Of a stretch of DNA of 64,000 bases, positions 11,862 through 22,649 are shown piece after piece (position 1 is the stretch's first letter; each line of letters begins with the position of its first letter). The position numbers and the translations under genes were made by a program. The notes beneath the pieces were generated by a model. That model worked only from the letters and a program-made list of their open reading frames with translations, made no database searches and was not told the DNA's origin. This DNA is from Pyropia yezoensis (taxonomy: Eukaryota; Rhodophyta; Bangiophyceae; Bangiales; Bangiaceae), in NCBI GenBank assembly GCA_009829735.1, contig CM020619.1, forward strand, positions 4,603,727 to 4,667,726, written 5' to 3'.

Positions 11862-12039
11862 GATTCTTACTACCGCCTACAATTCGCAGTTTCACTCATC
11901 TACCGGGGAAGTACCCCTCGCTTTTGTGACCGCCCGTCGCGTGCGGTCTATTGCCGTGCGGCGGCCGCTCCAAACTAAAGAGGATGGTGGCAGTATGCCT
12001 ACTCCTACTGAGAGTAAGGCGGAGTTCGCTGCTAGGCTT
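11862..12039 (+). mobile_element. Inverted integrase fragment of chromovirus A family
   Basis: About 175 bp is a close inverted copy of the stretch around 10870-11037 in the A integrase (reading STGEVPLAFVTARRVRSIAV on the plus strand). It ends exactly where the LTR of element B begins at 12040. It looks like part of an A-family copy into which, or next to which, element B landed. Confidence 0.75.
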
Positions 12040-12580
12040 TGTAGCAGTACTCCCAAGCACCAACCCCGAGTTAGGGAAGGAAGAGGGAGAACTGCCGATA
12101 TCCCAACTTGGGACACCGGAAGCAAGCACCTCCAAACAACCGGACAACGCTTCTTGCGTGTGGTGAGCGGGTTCACTCACCAAGGCACGAACAAGATGTG
12201 TCGGAGCCAGACGGTGTTTTCTTGCTTGGCCAGCCAAGGTGGGCCCTCCCCGCCTTGCTGTCCCTCCTTATCAACCCTCCTCACACGCTCACGCAACCCC
12301 TCAAAACACTCAGAAAATGAACCCTCAAACAAACCAATCATATCACTCCACATGCAAAGAACTCAAAGCGTAGAAATCCGTCTGGCTCCCGTGCAAAAAT
12401 CCCAAGAAACAAATACCAGCAGCATTACCCTGCTCTAGTATGTCGGAAGTCCTAGTCGAATTTCCGTCCAGAAGTCAGAAGTTTCACCATCGTGGGTCGG
12501 GTGAATTTCGACTTCCGGTCAGGTCCACTTGACCCGAATCTTCAAAGTATTGGTACCGAATTCCGGCCCAATCTCCCACA
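12040..12580 (-). repeat. 3' LTR of chromovirus B
   Basis: A 541-bp direct repeat of 21738-22276. On the plus strand it starts TGTAGCAGTACTCC and ends AATCTCCCACA, so it has TG...CA ends on either strand. It is flanked at 12581-12593 by a purine tract on the minus strand (GAGAAGGGGGAAA), the expected priming site for plus-strand DNA synthesis. Confidence 0.92.
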
Positions 12581-12593
12581 TTTCCCCCTTCTC

Positions 12594-13584
12594 AAAAGTC
12601 CAGCCGTCCCGGTGGACGTCCAATCAGCGGCGAGTCGCAGTGACCGGGAGAGGAGGATGCAATTCCCGAGTTGAGATGCAAAGTACGGTGCATCGCTGGC
12701 GTCTAGCGTGCACCAGGGTTACGCCGGGGTTGCACTCGCGTCCGGCGGGGCCCTCCGGGAGAGGCAGTCCCTCTCCGTGGGGTGCGCTCTCTGCCCTGAC
12801 ACTGGGTAGAGGAGCCCCCTTCACGCGAAACAGGTGTGGGGGAAAGTCGTCCCCCACCTGGTCAGGGTGCTCCACGGGTGGACTCACGTGTGGGTGAGCC
12901 CCCTAATCTGGGTGTCGGCGTACCTCCGCCACACCCCCTGCCCCTCAACTGGAGGAGTAGGGCGTCGACGTTCTCACTCGGAACGTCGACCTGCACCTGC
13001 CCCTTCAGTTGGGGTACGGATGCTCTCGGGGGGTCGGGTTGTGTCCCCCCCTTCAGCTCGATCCACCCCCAGCTGGCTCTCTGCGGGGTGTTCCTCACTC
13101 CTCCCCTCCCTTTCTAGTCAGGGTTGAGGGGTGTGCGCACCCCGAGTTGGGGGTGTTGCACTCGGTCGCCGGCGGTGGGACTCGGCCGCCGGTGCGGGGT
13201 CTTCTCTCCCCTTCGTGTGTGCGGGCGGGTGTGTGCCTTCCCGCCGCTGCTCCCTCGCGTCGGCGGGTCTGTCTCTTCCCGCCGTGCGGTTGGTGTCGTT
13301 GGTTGGGGTGGTGTCTTCCCCCTTCCGCCCCTGTGTCGGGCGTCTTCGTTGTCGGTGGGGGCGTGGGTTGTGTTCCCCCCCCTTTGTCCTCGTTGGCGGG
13401 GTTGTGTCTTCCCCGCGCTGCCCCTTGTGTCGGGCTTCTTCGTTGTCGGTGGGGGGTGTGGGTCGTGTCCCCCCCCCTTGCTCTACCTCACCGAGTCGGT
13501 CAAGGTTGGTTGTCGTCGGAGGGGGAGCGGGTCGTGTCCCCCCCCGTGCTCAACCTCACCGAGTCGGTCAAGGTTGGTCGCGTG
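12594..13584 (+). other. Leader region of the antisense ORF of B
   Basis: One kilobase between the 3' LTR and the extra ORF. It contains duplicated segments: TCTTCGTTGTCGGTGGGG occurs near 13335 and 13437, and CTCACCGAGTCGGTCAAG near 13487 and 13554. Open frames run through it without a recognisable domain. It probably holds the promoter or 5' leader of the extra ORF. Confidence 0.5.
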
Positions 13585-15501
13585 ATGGCGGGTGAGCCGA
13601 GTCGGCCTTTGTCCCCGTCTCCGACGTCTCTGTCGGACAAGCGACGGACGGGAGAGGAGGCCCTCGGGACTGAGGAGTCTCTCAGCCGGGGGTCGGCCAT
13701 GGAGACGACTCGTCCCGGGCGAGGGTCGGAGGCGGCCGCCTCAGCCGTCCCCGCCCCATCACCTCCTACTGCCCCCTCGGCCGTGGTCCCACCGGGGGAT
13801 GGGTCTTCCAACCCGGTGGCGGAAGGGGATGTGACTCCCATCCCCCGCCTTCCTGAGTCACGGCTGCTACTCCCGCCGCGGCCCCGTCCTCCTATGGGGC
13901 CCCGAGCCTGGGCGCCTCCCAAGTCAGTCGGGGAGCTTCCCGACTGCAAGCTCAAGGATGTCTACTTGATCATCCCCGAGCCACGGCGGACCGACGTATG
14001 GTACCGCCGGACTCGTCGGTACCCCAACCAGGTGACGCTACCTGATGGGGTGGTCTGCGACCTACCAGCGCTACTCTGCCTGGCGGACGCGCCTGAAGTC
14101 CAGGCGTTGTCAACCTCCCTCGCCTTGGGGTCGGGCGACAAGGAGATCGACGACACCCACGCGGTTGTGTCTACCGAGTGGTGTGCCCTTCCCCGTCCCT
14201 ACCTGGGCGGAGAGGACGCCCACGCCCAACATGGCGTGGTGCGAGAGGAGTTCCGACTCCGGGGCTCCTCGGGCTTCCTCATCCACGGGTCGCGGGTGGA
14301 GTTCACCCACGTACCTCTGGAGGAGCGTGAGCACCAGTACCCTTTTCTCCCAGGGTGGTGGGAGACAGTGGAGGTACCTTGTGGGTTTCCGGCTCGGATC
14401 CCCCTCCTCGTTGCCTACTTTGGCTCCGTGCTACGCTCCAGCTCGGAGGGTAACCGGGTCTTCGCCTACCTCGCCACGCACTGGGTGGTCGTGGTGGCTC
14501 GGGGCTGGTACTCCGATGTAGTCCATCGGGGTTACCTGTGGCACCTCCCACCGGCTCTGGTGGAGGGTATGGAAACCCTTGGCTTCCACTGGTTAGCCTT
14601 GGGCGCGGGGGACCTGGCTCCGTTCCTCCTTAAGGGTATGGTCACCCTGCACAATCGACTCGATTGGGCGCAGCTGGAACCCTTCCTCCGCCGCAACAAG
14701 CGTCCAGAGCCGGGGTTGGAGAGTGAGCCACCCCGGGAGTTCGTCCATGTCACCCATACTCTGGTGCAGGGACAGCTGTTCTTGCGTGAGGGGTTGGGGG
14801 ACTCTTCCCTTCCCTACGCAGAGGGGGTTACTCCCTCTACGTCGCCCCCTGGCTCTGGGTGGGCGACATCATCGGCGACGACTCGTCGTGGTGCTCATCG
14901 AGGAGCCCCTCGAAGCCGCGGGCGAGCTGTGCCGACGACATCCCCGCGGGTCGCGACTCCGACCTCGGGGGGTGTGGAGCCGACTCAGGCTCCACCCTTC
15001 CAGTTCCTCGAGCCCTTCCCCGACGTGGCGTTGGGTTCGCTACGGGTCCGAACTCCGGTACCCATGCCGATTGCGCGTGGCGTTGGCGAGATGCTTCCCA
15101 ACTTGGGAGCCATCATGTATGACGCCACGGTGGAGGCCTCACTCGTGGCCTCCCTTGACACGTTGGCTTGGGTCACCCGGCGTGTCAGTCACTTCCTCGC
15201 GTCGGGCGACTCAGCCACGGCGCGACAGTCATTGGCAGCTGAGGTCACTCGCCTCGCGGTTGGACACGAGTTTGTCCAACGGCTGCTGTCGACTCAGCAG
15301 CAGCTTCCGCGTCACGGAGGGAGTACCTCCGGACATCTATCTTACGACGGGGATGGGTCCGCGAGTCGGCGGGCCCCTCCCAGTGCTTCCACTCCGGGGC
15401 CCTCCCGAGTGGGTTACGCCCCTCCGCTACCGGCCTACGACCCTGGGGGTTCGTGGTCGGGCGGTCCCTATAGTGGTGGGGGTGGCCATATGGAACGCTA
15501 G
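13585..15501 (+). CDS. Antisense extra ORF of chromovirus B, 638 aa
   Basis: An intact ORF on the strand opposite to gag-pol, ending 128 bp from the end of pol. I chose the ATG at 13585; the frame stays open upstream to 13009. The N-terminus is Pro/Ser-rich. The central part (residues about 110-430) is conserved with the extra ORFs of elements A and C: WWETVEVPCGFP, YLATHWVVVV, LWHLPPALVEGME, LFLREGLG. The C-terminus is Ser/Gly/Pro-rich. No known enzyme motif, zinc knuckle, signal peptide or membrane segment is visible, which argues against an envelope gene. The function is unknown; conservation of the core across elements suggests selection on the protein. Confidence 0.75.
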   Translation: MAGEPSRPLSPSPTSLSDKRRTGEEALGTEESLSRGSAMETTRPGRGSEAAASAVPAPSPPTAPSAVVPPGDGSSNPVAEGDVTPIPRLPESRLLLPPRPRPPMGPRAWAPPKSVGELPDCKLKDVYLIIPEPRRTDVWYRRTRRYPNQVTLPDGVVCDLPALLCLADAPEVQALSTSLALGSGDKEIDDTHAVVSTEWCALPRPYLGGEDAHAQHGVVREEFRLRGSSGFLIHGSRVEFTHVPLEEREHQYPFLPGWWETVEVPCGFPARIPLLVAYFGSVLRSSSEGNRVFAYLATHWVVVVARGWYSDVVHRGYLWHLPPALVEGMETLGFHWLALGAGDLAPFLLKGMVTLHNRLDWAQLEPFLRRNKRPEPGLESEPPREFVHVTHTLVQGQLFLREGLGDSSLPYAEGVTPSTSPPGSGWATSSATTRRGAHRGAPRSRGRAVPTTSPRVATPTSGGVEPTQAPPFQFLEPFPDVALGSLRVRTPVPMPIARGVGEMLPNLGAIMYDATVEASLVASLDTLAWVTRRVSHFLASGDSATARQSLAAEVTRLAVGHEFVQRLLSTQQQLPRHGGSTSGHLSYDGDGSASRRAPPSASTPGPSRVGYAPPLPAYDPGGSWSGGPYSGGGGHMER

Positions 15502-15629
15502 AGTCAGCGGTCGAACGACTTGTTCTTTCCTTGGTGAGAAGAGTGGTGGGTATTCTTCTCGTTTTGTATTGTGCCATAGTCGGCTTTGTTCGTAGAGAAT
15601 CTTTGAAGAACCATGGTATGTGTTTGTAC

Positions 15630-18600
15630 TCATGGTTGGCTTGCCGCTCTGCTCTGACTTGGAGCAGGGACTTCATCCCCCGACGTACGAGTGCTACGTC
15701 GGCGTATAGATACGCCAACAGTCTGGCAGTATCTACGGACCTTCTCTACTGGTAGGTCTTCTACAAACTCCCATGTGTCGGAAGTTGGTCCATACCCGAA
15801 CCACCTGACTCGGAGCATGAGTCGCCCCGACTCATCATATCCGTGCCCGACAAACTTGTCGAACACCGCCTCCAATGGCTTATTGGAAGAGGTCGGCAAG
15901 GATGGGACTTTCCATGCTTGCAAAGCCCTTTCCCAAGCGGGATCTCCCTCTGGGGGTTCGGGTGCGCGAGTCGCGTGATTCCCATTTATTGTCCGGATAC
16001 CATCATCACTCTCGATGGTTAACCGACGTCCATCCGTTTTAAGGATGTGATATGGTCCCAGAGTCTTGAAGACCAATTTCCCTCCCTTATTGTCGTGGGA
16101 GTTAACATAAATCCAATCTCCAACTCGGAGCGGATCGCGACGATGTCTGACTCGGACATCGAAGTACCTCTTGTAACGGGCTTGGGCCTTCTCCATAGTA
16201 GCCCGGACAAGGGGTATCATCTCCTCCAGTCTCTGGAGTAGGGAGGCTTTCGCCTGACTCGGTGTTTGAGTCGAAGTCTCACCCTCAGTCTGGGTGAGAC
16301 GCTCCACAGCTACTGACGGAAGTCGTCGGGGGCAGACGAAGGCAAACGGTGCCTCTCCCGTACTACTGTGTACCTGGGAGTTGTATGCTGTCACGAGTAG
16401 TGACGCATAACGAGCCCATGTGACTACATGGTCATGGACATAGTGACGCAACTGGCGCACTAGAGTCCTGTTGAATCGTTCCACCTGCCCATTAGTCTGG
16501 GGATGGTAAGGGGTGGCGAAGTTCGTCTGCACCCCCAACATCTTCATGACTCCCTGATACAGGACGGACGCAAACTGTGGTCCGTTATCCGAAAGGATAG
16601 AGTCGGGGATGCCATAACTGGCAACCCAGACGTCGAGTAACTCACTCAGAACGTCCACGGCTGTGATATCCTTGAGTGGGATACCCGTGTGAGCTTAGTG
16701 AAGCGATCACACATCACCAGAAGGTACTCATATCCTTCAGGTGTTCGTGGTAGTGGACCGAGTAAGTCCACTGCTATCGCTGCAAACGGCTCTGTTGCAG
16801 GAAAGAGTCTCATGGAAGAAGTCTGCCGGGACTCCATGAGTCTATTCTTTGCGCAAGTCGCGCATGCGGCTACATATCCGTACACATCAGCCACGAGTGA
16901 TGGCCAATAGTACTTCTTACGTAGGGTCTGATACATCCTCGTAGACCCTGGGTGTCCACCCAACGGTGAGGAGTGCTCCCGTTGGAGGATACTCTTGCGT
17001 AACTCCTTGGGGACGACGACTTGCTTGTCCCCCTGGGTATATCCCTTACGGCAGAGTATGCCGTTGTCATTCAGGAAGAACCGAGTCGGTTGAGCCTGGT
17101 CGAGCTCCTTCCTGAGTCGTCGACAAAGTTTGTCGCTCTCCTGTGCCTGGACAAACTCATCCAAAGACACGGGTAATAATTTGGCCATGCCAGGCATCCT
17201 CGGGTCGAGGACAGTTCCGGAGCGAGTGGTCACTGCCACATGAGGGAGTTCCTCAGGGATAGGGGAAGTGTCTTTCCCATCCGTCGGTATGCGAGACAAC
17301 GCGTCCGCAACCGCATGCTTCGGGCCTGGCCGATATTCAACATCATAATCGAACTCAGCGAGGCAGAGTCGCCATCGATTGAGTCGGTTATTCGTACAGG
17401 CTGTAGTGGTGAGTATCCACTTCAAAGCCTTGTGGTCACATCGAATGAGGAACTTCCTTCCTTCGATGTATGGCCGTAGCATGGAGACTGCCCATACCAC
17501 GCCAAGACCCTCTACCTCCGTCACAGAATAGTTCTTCTGGGCGGGTGAGAGTCCCTTACTGAAATAGCCAACGGGTAAATACTCCCCCGAAGGCTGTTGT
17601 TGGAGTAAGCAACAACCGAGTTGGTCGTAACTTGCGTCCACATCAACGATGTAGTGAGCCCCCGGTCTCGGGATCGCTAACACCGGTGGGTTGCAGAGGA
17701 GCTCTCGCAACCTATCAAACGCTTCTTGCTCCGGGGGTTTGGGAGCATCCAAGCGCTTGGGCATCTTGGAACTTACCAAGTGGTTCAACGGTGCAGACAC
17801 TTTGGCATAGTTCGCCACAAAGCGTCTGTATACGTTACACATACCCAGGAAGCTCCTGAGTTGTGTCTGCGTCTGGGGGAACTTCGCCCGACGGATGGCC
17901 ATGAGGTTCTTCTCATTGACCAGAATGCGACCTGGCCGGACTATATGGCCGAGGTACTCCACCTCATTACTAAAGAGGTGACACTTCGTAGGTTTGAGTG
18001 TTACTCCTGCTTCACCCAACAGGGTAAACACTCTGTCCAAGTGGGACAAGTGTTCTTCGGCAGTCCCGGAGAACACAATGATATCGTCCAGATACACCAG
18101 GGCGATCTGCCACTTGACTCCGGCAAGTATCAAGTCAATAGCACGCTGGAAAGTCGCAGGTGCATTGCAAAGCCCAAAAGGGAGCCGTGTACACTGATAA
18201 ACTCCACAGTGACACGTGAAGGTGGTCAAGTGTCTGTCCTCCTTGCGGATGGGTATCTGCCAGTACCCCGCGTTGCAGTCCAACGTGGAAAAGTACTGTG
18301 CCTCACCGAGTGAGTCAAGGCAATCGTCCATACGGGGTAAGGGGTAACTATCCCTTACCGTCCGCTCGTTTAGCTTACGATAATCGATGCAGAACCGCAT
18401 CGTGCCGTCTGACTTGGGCACCAAGACTATGGGACTGGCCCACTCACTTGAGCAAGGCTCAATGACACCCATGTCTTGCATCCGTTGGACCTGCTCTCGG
18501 GTGAGTTCCCGTGAGTCTGGTCCCATACGGTAGGGACTCAGGCGAACTGGCCTAGCCCCTGGCTTCAACACGATTCTGTGTTCGGTGGCCTTGATGAGCC

Positions 18601-19618
18601 CAAGGTCACCATTCCACAACTTGTGATGCTTCTGGATTAACTCATCCAGTCGTCCATGTAAACACTCCGGGATGTTCTCCCGATGTACCGTCGGCGACTT
18701 AGCCGTCGATGAACTCGATTGGTCGGCAGAGCCTGCCATTCCAATATCCTCCCATTGCTGTTGAGTCACAGCAACGACATTCCCCTCAAAGGTAGAGATC
18801 GACGCAATCTTCATGCCTCCGGGGAGTCGTCGAGGTTCCTCCGACGTGTTGAGGACCTCCACCCACCAGGTTTGGTCATCCCCACAAGTCATGGGGCCCC
18901 AAGCAACTTGCACTTGGTGAGTATAATAGACTCGGTCCACGGGGGAAACAAGTCCATTCCCTCGAAACCGTGTGCGTACTCGCACAAAGGTCCTTGATCG
19001 GGGCGGGACTACCGTACCCTTACATACTCGTACATGGGTCGTAGAGCCTCCACCCTTGGGAGAGTTTTCCCTAGGTTGATGAGTCGTAGGGGAAACAGTC
19101 CTCCCTTTACGCAATATGGGGACAGTCTCTCCATTACGCATTCGGATTATCCCTTCCGGTCCACAGACGGCCGGGACATGGAGGTCCAGATAGTCAGTTC
19201 CCAGGAGTACGGGGACTGACATATTGGAGACTACTCCAAAGTTCACCTGCGTCTGGTAGAACCCAATGCAAACAGTCAATGCAATAGACCCAACAATGGG
19301 GAGGAGTCCCCCATTGACATCAAACATACGCCACTCGGGTGAGCCGGCGGGGCTCACATCCGTCCCCTCTGGCAATAAGTCTTGCCTAATGAGAGAGGCA
19401 GCAGAGCCTGTGTCGACTATGACACGAGAGGTAAACTCATATCCATCCTGCAGCCAGAGTCGAGCTGCGACCTGGTAGTTACTCCCTACCAGCACTGACA
19501 CAATCCGACTCGGGTCGTGCTTCTGAGGAGGGGCCTTGTCCCTAGGTCTCACCCCTCGAGGTCGAGTCAGGACCTTCACTCTCCCATGGGTCGGTGAGCG
19601 TGAAGCAACCCGCTTCAT
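15630..19618 (-). pseudogene. Pol of chromovirus B (PR-RT-RH-IN-chromodomain)
   Basis: The order is that of Ty3 elements: aspartic protease (VDTGSAASL), reverse transcriptase (ALVYLDDIIVFSG), RNase H (VDVDASYDQLGC), integrase with HHCC zinc motif and DDE core (LSDNGPQF, NGQVERFNR), and a C-terminal chromodomain (RLMLRVRWFGYGPTSDTWEF). It is nearly whole, with about one break. In chromoviruses the chromodomain binds methylated histone H3 and guides integration to heterochromatin. Confidence 0.93.
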
Positions 19619-19656
19619 TACCGCTGGAGCCTTTGGGTCAGTCTTAGTCCCAGCGG

Positions 19657-21435
19657 CTAGGCGTTTCCCTCATCCGACTCGGATGATGGAGTATCCTTGC
19701 CACTTGAGCTGGGGGAAGAGGTTTCCCCCTTCTCAAGCGTGGACTCATCCTCTGACTTAGGTTGAGTCATGGCCGTCACACGTGTGGTGTGTGGCCGGGT
19801 ATCCGAATCAGTCCTCGGAATACCGAGCTTCCCAATACGAGCCAACAGGGCTCTCAAACGAACGTCCAGAGTGGGGCATTGGGCTGCCCAGTGTCCCGAC
19901 TTGGAACACTGCCAACACGGCCGATCACTCATCGACGCCGATGGCTCCGCTTTTCCCTGTGACTTATCAGGGATGGCGGCCACCATACCTTCCGTCTCTC
20001 GAGTTGAGGACGAAGGTACTGCAGGGTACGTCCGCGTGTAGGAAGGCATCCTTGCAGTTCTGCGGAAGCGACTTGCTTCCATTCCCTTAACTTCTTTCTC
20101 TCGTTCCTTCCGCTGCTCAGACACGAGCCAGCGGTACTCATCACCCTTAGTCTGGGCGATGCGTGCCAACTCCGCCAGAGTCATGGTCGGAGTATTACGC
20201 TCTCGCACAGTCGCTCGAGCTGCTCGGTGGACACCCTCCACAAAGCGTCCCTTAATGACTCCTTGGGGATATAGGAATCCACAGAGGACGTTCAGCTGAC
20301 GGAGTCGTTCAGCGAACTCCCGTTCCTCTTCACCCTTACTCTGGGTGGCGCGGTTGAACTCTTCAACCTGCACAGCCAAGGAAGCCTCGTCTGCGTGAAG
20401 ACGAAGGATCCAATTAACCAACTCCAGGTAGGAGGTCACCTCACCCGGATTCCCACCATGCCGACTTGGCATGACGTTCATCACCTCGGAGCGGAGTGGC
20501 TCCTTGGTGAAGTCCTGAAGCATGAAAAACGCTTCAGCTTCAGAGACATCATTGTCATCGCAGGCTTTTGCGAACTTCCGCAAAAACTGGAAGACCTTCA
20601 GGGGTGGAGTCCCGTCCCATTCTGAACGGACCCCGAAGGATTGCGCAACGTGTTTCTTGCGCCGGCCCAGGGTACGGGCCTGGCTATTTGAGTAGGTCAA
20701 CGACTTGTTGACCAACCCATATGTCTCACAGTCGAAGACATCCTTGAACAATGGATTATTCACCACGATCTTTCCTGGGACGACTCTAGTCCCAAGACGG
20801 TCCGTGTGAGTCACACGACCATGTCGAGTAAGATCTTCTTCACCCGACTTGCCACTTGCAGAGGACTCAGACTCCGAGTCCACCTCACGACGGAGAGTAC
20901 GTCGAATCTCCCGTCGCTTCTGACGCCTCGAGGCCTGCTCAGGCGGAGGGGTGCTCCCCTTCAACGCCTTCCCCACCTCCTCTCGCACGACTTGTGCGAT
21001 GGCAGTCATCACCGAGTTATCCACGATACCGGATGATCCAGGTGGAGCTTGACTCGAGCTCCCACCCGGTCCTTCCGGCACCAGTCGTGGCGCGGACCCA
21101 CCAACCCGGGGTACAGAACTCCCTGTCCCGTCACCTCTGCCGGTCGGCGGTCCCATGCCGAAGTGAGTGTCGTCACTCCCCGAAGAGGTTGCCGGAGCCT
21201 GACGCTGGCTCGGCGCTCCCACCGGAGAAGGGCGAACTCCGCCCGTCTCTTCCGGTGACGGCCTGGGAAGGAACCTGGCCGATCGCCGTCGGGGTCCAAC
21301 CTCTGGACCCACCACATCCGCACTGCCCGGCCTGGGTGGTACTCCGCCCGTCGGGGGAGGACTACGCTCCCCCTCCCCAGGTACACTCGGCGCAATGGGG
21401 GGGTCTCCCTCACCAGCCATCTCCACAAGAGTCAC
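19657..21435 (-). CDS. Gag of chromovirus B, 592 aa
   Basis: An intact open frame directly upstream of pol. The N-terminal 200 residues are Pro/Gly/Ser-rich. A Gag core follows (VFQFLRKFAKACDDNDVSEA, then EAFFMLQDFTKEPLRSEVM), matching the Gag of element C (IFAFLRRFVKACNDNDVSE). A CCHC zinc knuckle lies near the C-terminus (CWQCSKSGHWAAQC). It forms the particle shell and binds element RNA. gag and pol are separate frames 38 bp apart, so pol needs frameshifting, reinitiation or a separate message. Confidence 0.9.
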   Translation of the reverse strand: MTLVEMAGEGDPPIAPSVPGEGERSPPPTGGVPPRPGSADVVGPEVGPRRRSARFLPRPSPEETGGVRPSPVGAPSQRQAPATSSGSDDTHFGMGPPTGRGDGTGSSVPRVGGSAPRLVPEGPGGSSSQAPPGSSGIVDNSVMTAIAQVVREEVGKALKGSTPPPEQASRRQKRREIRRTLRREVDSESESSASGKSGEEDLTRHGRVTHTDRLGTRVVPGKIVVNNPLFKDVFDCETYGLVNKSLTYSNSQARTLGRRKKHVAQSFGVRSEWDGTPPLKVFQFLRKFAKACDDNDVSEAEAFFMLQDFTKEPLRSEVMNVMPSRHGGNPGEVTSYLELVNWILRLHADEASLAVQVEEFNRATQSKGEEEREFAERLRQLNVLCGFLYPQGVIKGRFVEGVHRAARATVRERNTPTMTLAELARIAQTKGDEYRWLVSEQRKEREKEVKGMEASRFRRTARMPSYTRTYPAVPSSSTRETEGMVAAIPDKSQGKAEPSASMSDRPCWQCSKSGHWAAQCPTLDVRLRALLARIGKLGIPRTDSDTRPHTTRVTAMTQPKSEDESTLEKGETSSPSSSGKDTPSSESDEGNA

Positions 21436-21723
21436 GTGGAGTCAACCAAAACGACCAAACGGTGTCCAGAGTCGGGGATCGTCAGCTAGGGAGTTCCAAG
21501 AGCACGTTCCACCCCTCCACCTGCCTCAAGGAAGGCGGTGAGGTTTCCCGAAACTCCGGGTCTCCCACCAAGACTCACGGTGGCCAACCTCGTCACCCAG
21601 CGAACGCTCGGAACGTAGGCGAGTCGATCGTGTCACCGGAAGTCTCGGTGCCGAAGGGGGAGAGGGGCCAACTTGGTCCCGTCTCCGGTCAAGGGAGGTA
21701 CCAAAGTCGATATCCTCTCCCCC

Positions 21724-21735
21724 GCTGATCCACCA
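21724..21735 (-). promoter_or_regulatory. Primer binding site of chromovirus B
   Basis: Two bases inside the 5' LTR edge the minus strand reads TGGTGGATCAGC, complementary to a tRNA 3' end finishing ...TCCACCA. Element C has nearly the same site (TGGTGGAGCAGC), so both families probably use the same tRNA primer. Confidence 0.7.
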
Positions 21736-21737
21736 AC

Positions 21738-22276
21738 TGTAGCAGTACTCCCAAGCACCAACCCCGAGTCAGGGAAGGAAGAGGAGTATTGCCGATATCC
21801 CAACTTGGGACACCGGAAGCAAGCACCTCCACACAGCCGAACACGGAACTTGCGTGTGGTGAGCGGGTCCACTCACCAAGGCACGAACAAGATGTGTCGG
21901 AGCCAGACGGTGTTTTCTTGCTTGGCCAGCCAAGGTGGGCCCTCCCCGCCTTGCTGTCCCTCCTTATCAACCCTCCTCACACGCTCACGCAACCCCTCAA
22001 AACACTCAGAAAATGAACCCTCAAACAAACCAATCATATCACTCCACATGCAAAGAACTCAAAGCGTAGAAATCCGTCTGGCTCCCGTGCAAAAATCCCA
22101 AGAAACAAATACCAGCAGCATTACCCTGCTCTAGTATGTCGGAAGTCCTAGTCGAATTTCCGTCCAGAAGTCAGAAGTTTCACCATCGTGGGTCGGGTGA
22201 ATTTCGACTTCCGGTCAGGTCCACTTGACCCGAATCTTCAAAGTATTGGTACCGAATTCCGGCCCAATCTCCCACA
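21738..22276 (-). repeat. 5' LTR of chromovirus B
   Basis: A 539-bp LTR, the direct repeat of 12040-12580. Roughly the 150 bp from 21738 onwards differ at over a dozen places from the other LTR, while the remaining ~400 bp look identical by eye. Confidence 0.92.
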
Positions 22277-22649
22277 CCTACCCGTCGCCGTCGGTGCCCG
22301 CCCCCTGCCTGTCGCCGTCGGTGCGCTTCCTGCGTGTGACGGTGTCGCTGTAGTTGGATCTTCCCCGTGTGACGGTGTCGCTGTTGGTCGTGCCCGGCCA
22401 CTCCGCTCGGCCACCCCCTGCCCGTCGCCGTCGGTGCCCTTCCTGCGTGTAACGGTGTCGCTGTTGTCGCCTTTTCCACGTGTGACGGTGTCGCTGTTGG
22501 TCGTGCCCGGCCGTTCCGCCCGGCCGCCCCTGCCTATCGCTGTTGGCGCCCCTCCCACATGTGAGGGTGTCGCTGTTGGTGGTGTGCTGATTCGTGTCCC
22601 GTTCTGCCTCCTCTTTTGTTGCGACCACTGTGCTCTGGCCGCTCACATC
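22277..22649 (+). repeat. 113-bp tandem repeat with five copies of a 17-mer
   Basis: The motif GTGTGACGGTGTCGCTG, or a one- or two-base variant, starts at 22334, 22367, 22447, 22480 and about 22560. The spacing alternates 33 and 80 bp, giving a 113-bp period that repeats nearly three times upstream of the zinc-cluster gene. Regular motif arrays at this place suit protein-binding sites, for example subterminal sites of a transposon or an upstream regulatory array. Confidence 0.7.

Larger units (their letters stand above)
12040..22276 (-). mobile_element. Chromovirus B, Ty3 LTR retrotransposon
   Basis: This 10.2-kb minus-strand element carries, in its own sense, a 5' LTR (21738-22276), primer site, gag (19657-21435), pol (15630-19618), a convergent extra ORF (13585-15501), a purine tract and a 3' LTR (12040-12580). 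It is almost complete, with about one break in pol. No target-site duplication is seen (GGCTT at one edge, CCTAC at the other). The LTRs are nearly identical over about 400 bp but differ clearly near one end, so the copy may be a recombinant. It is moderately young. Confidence 0.92.
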
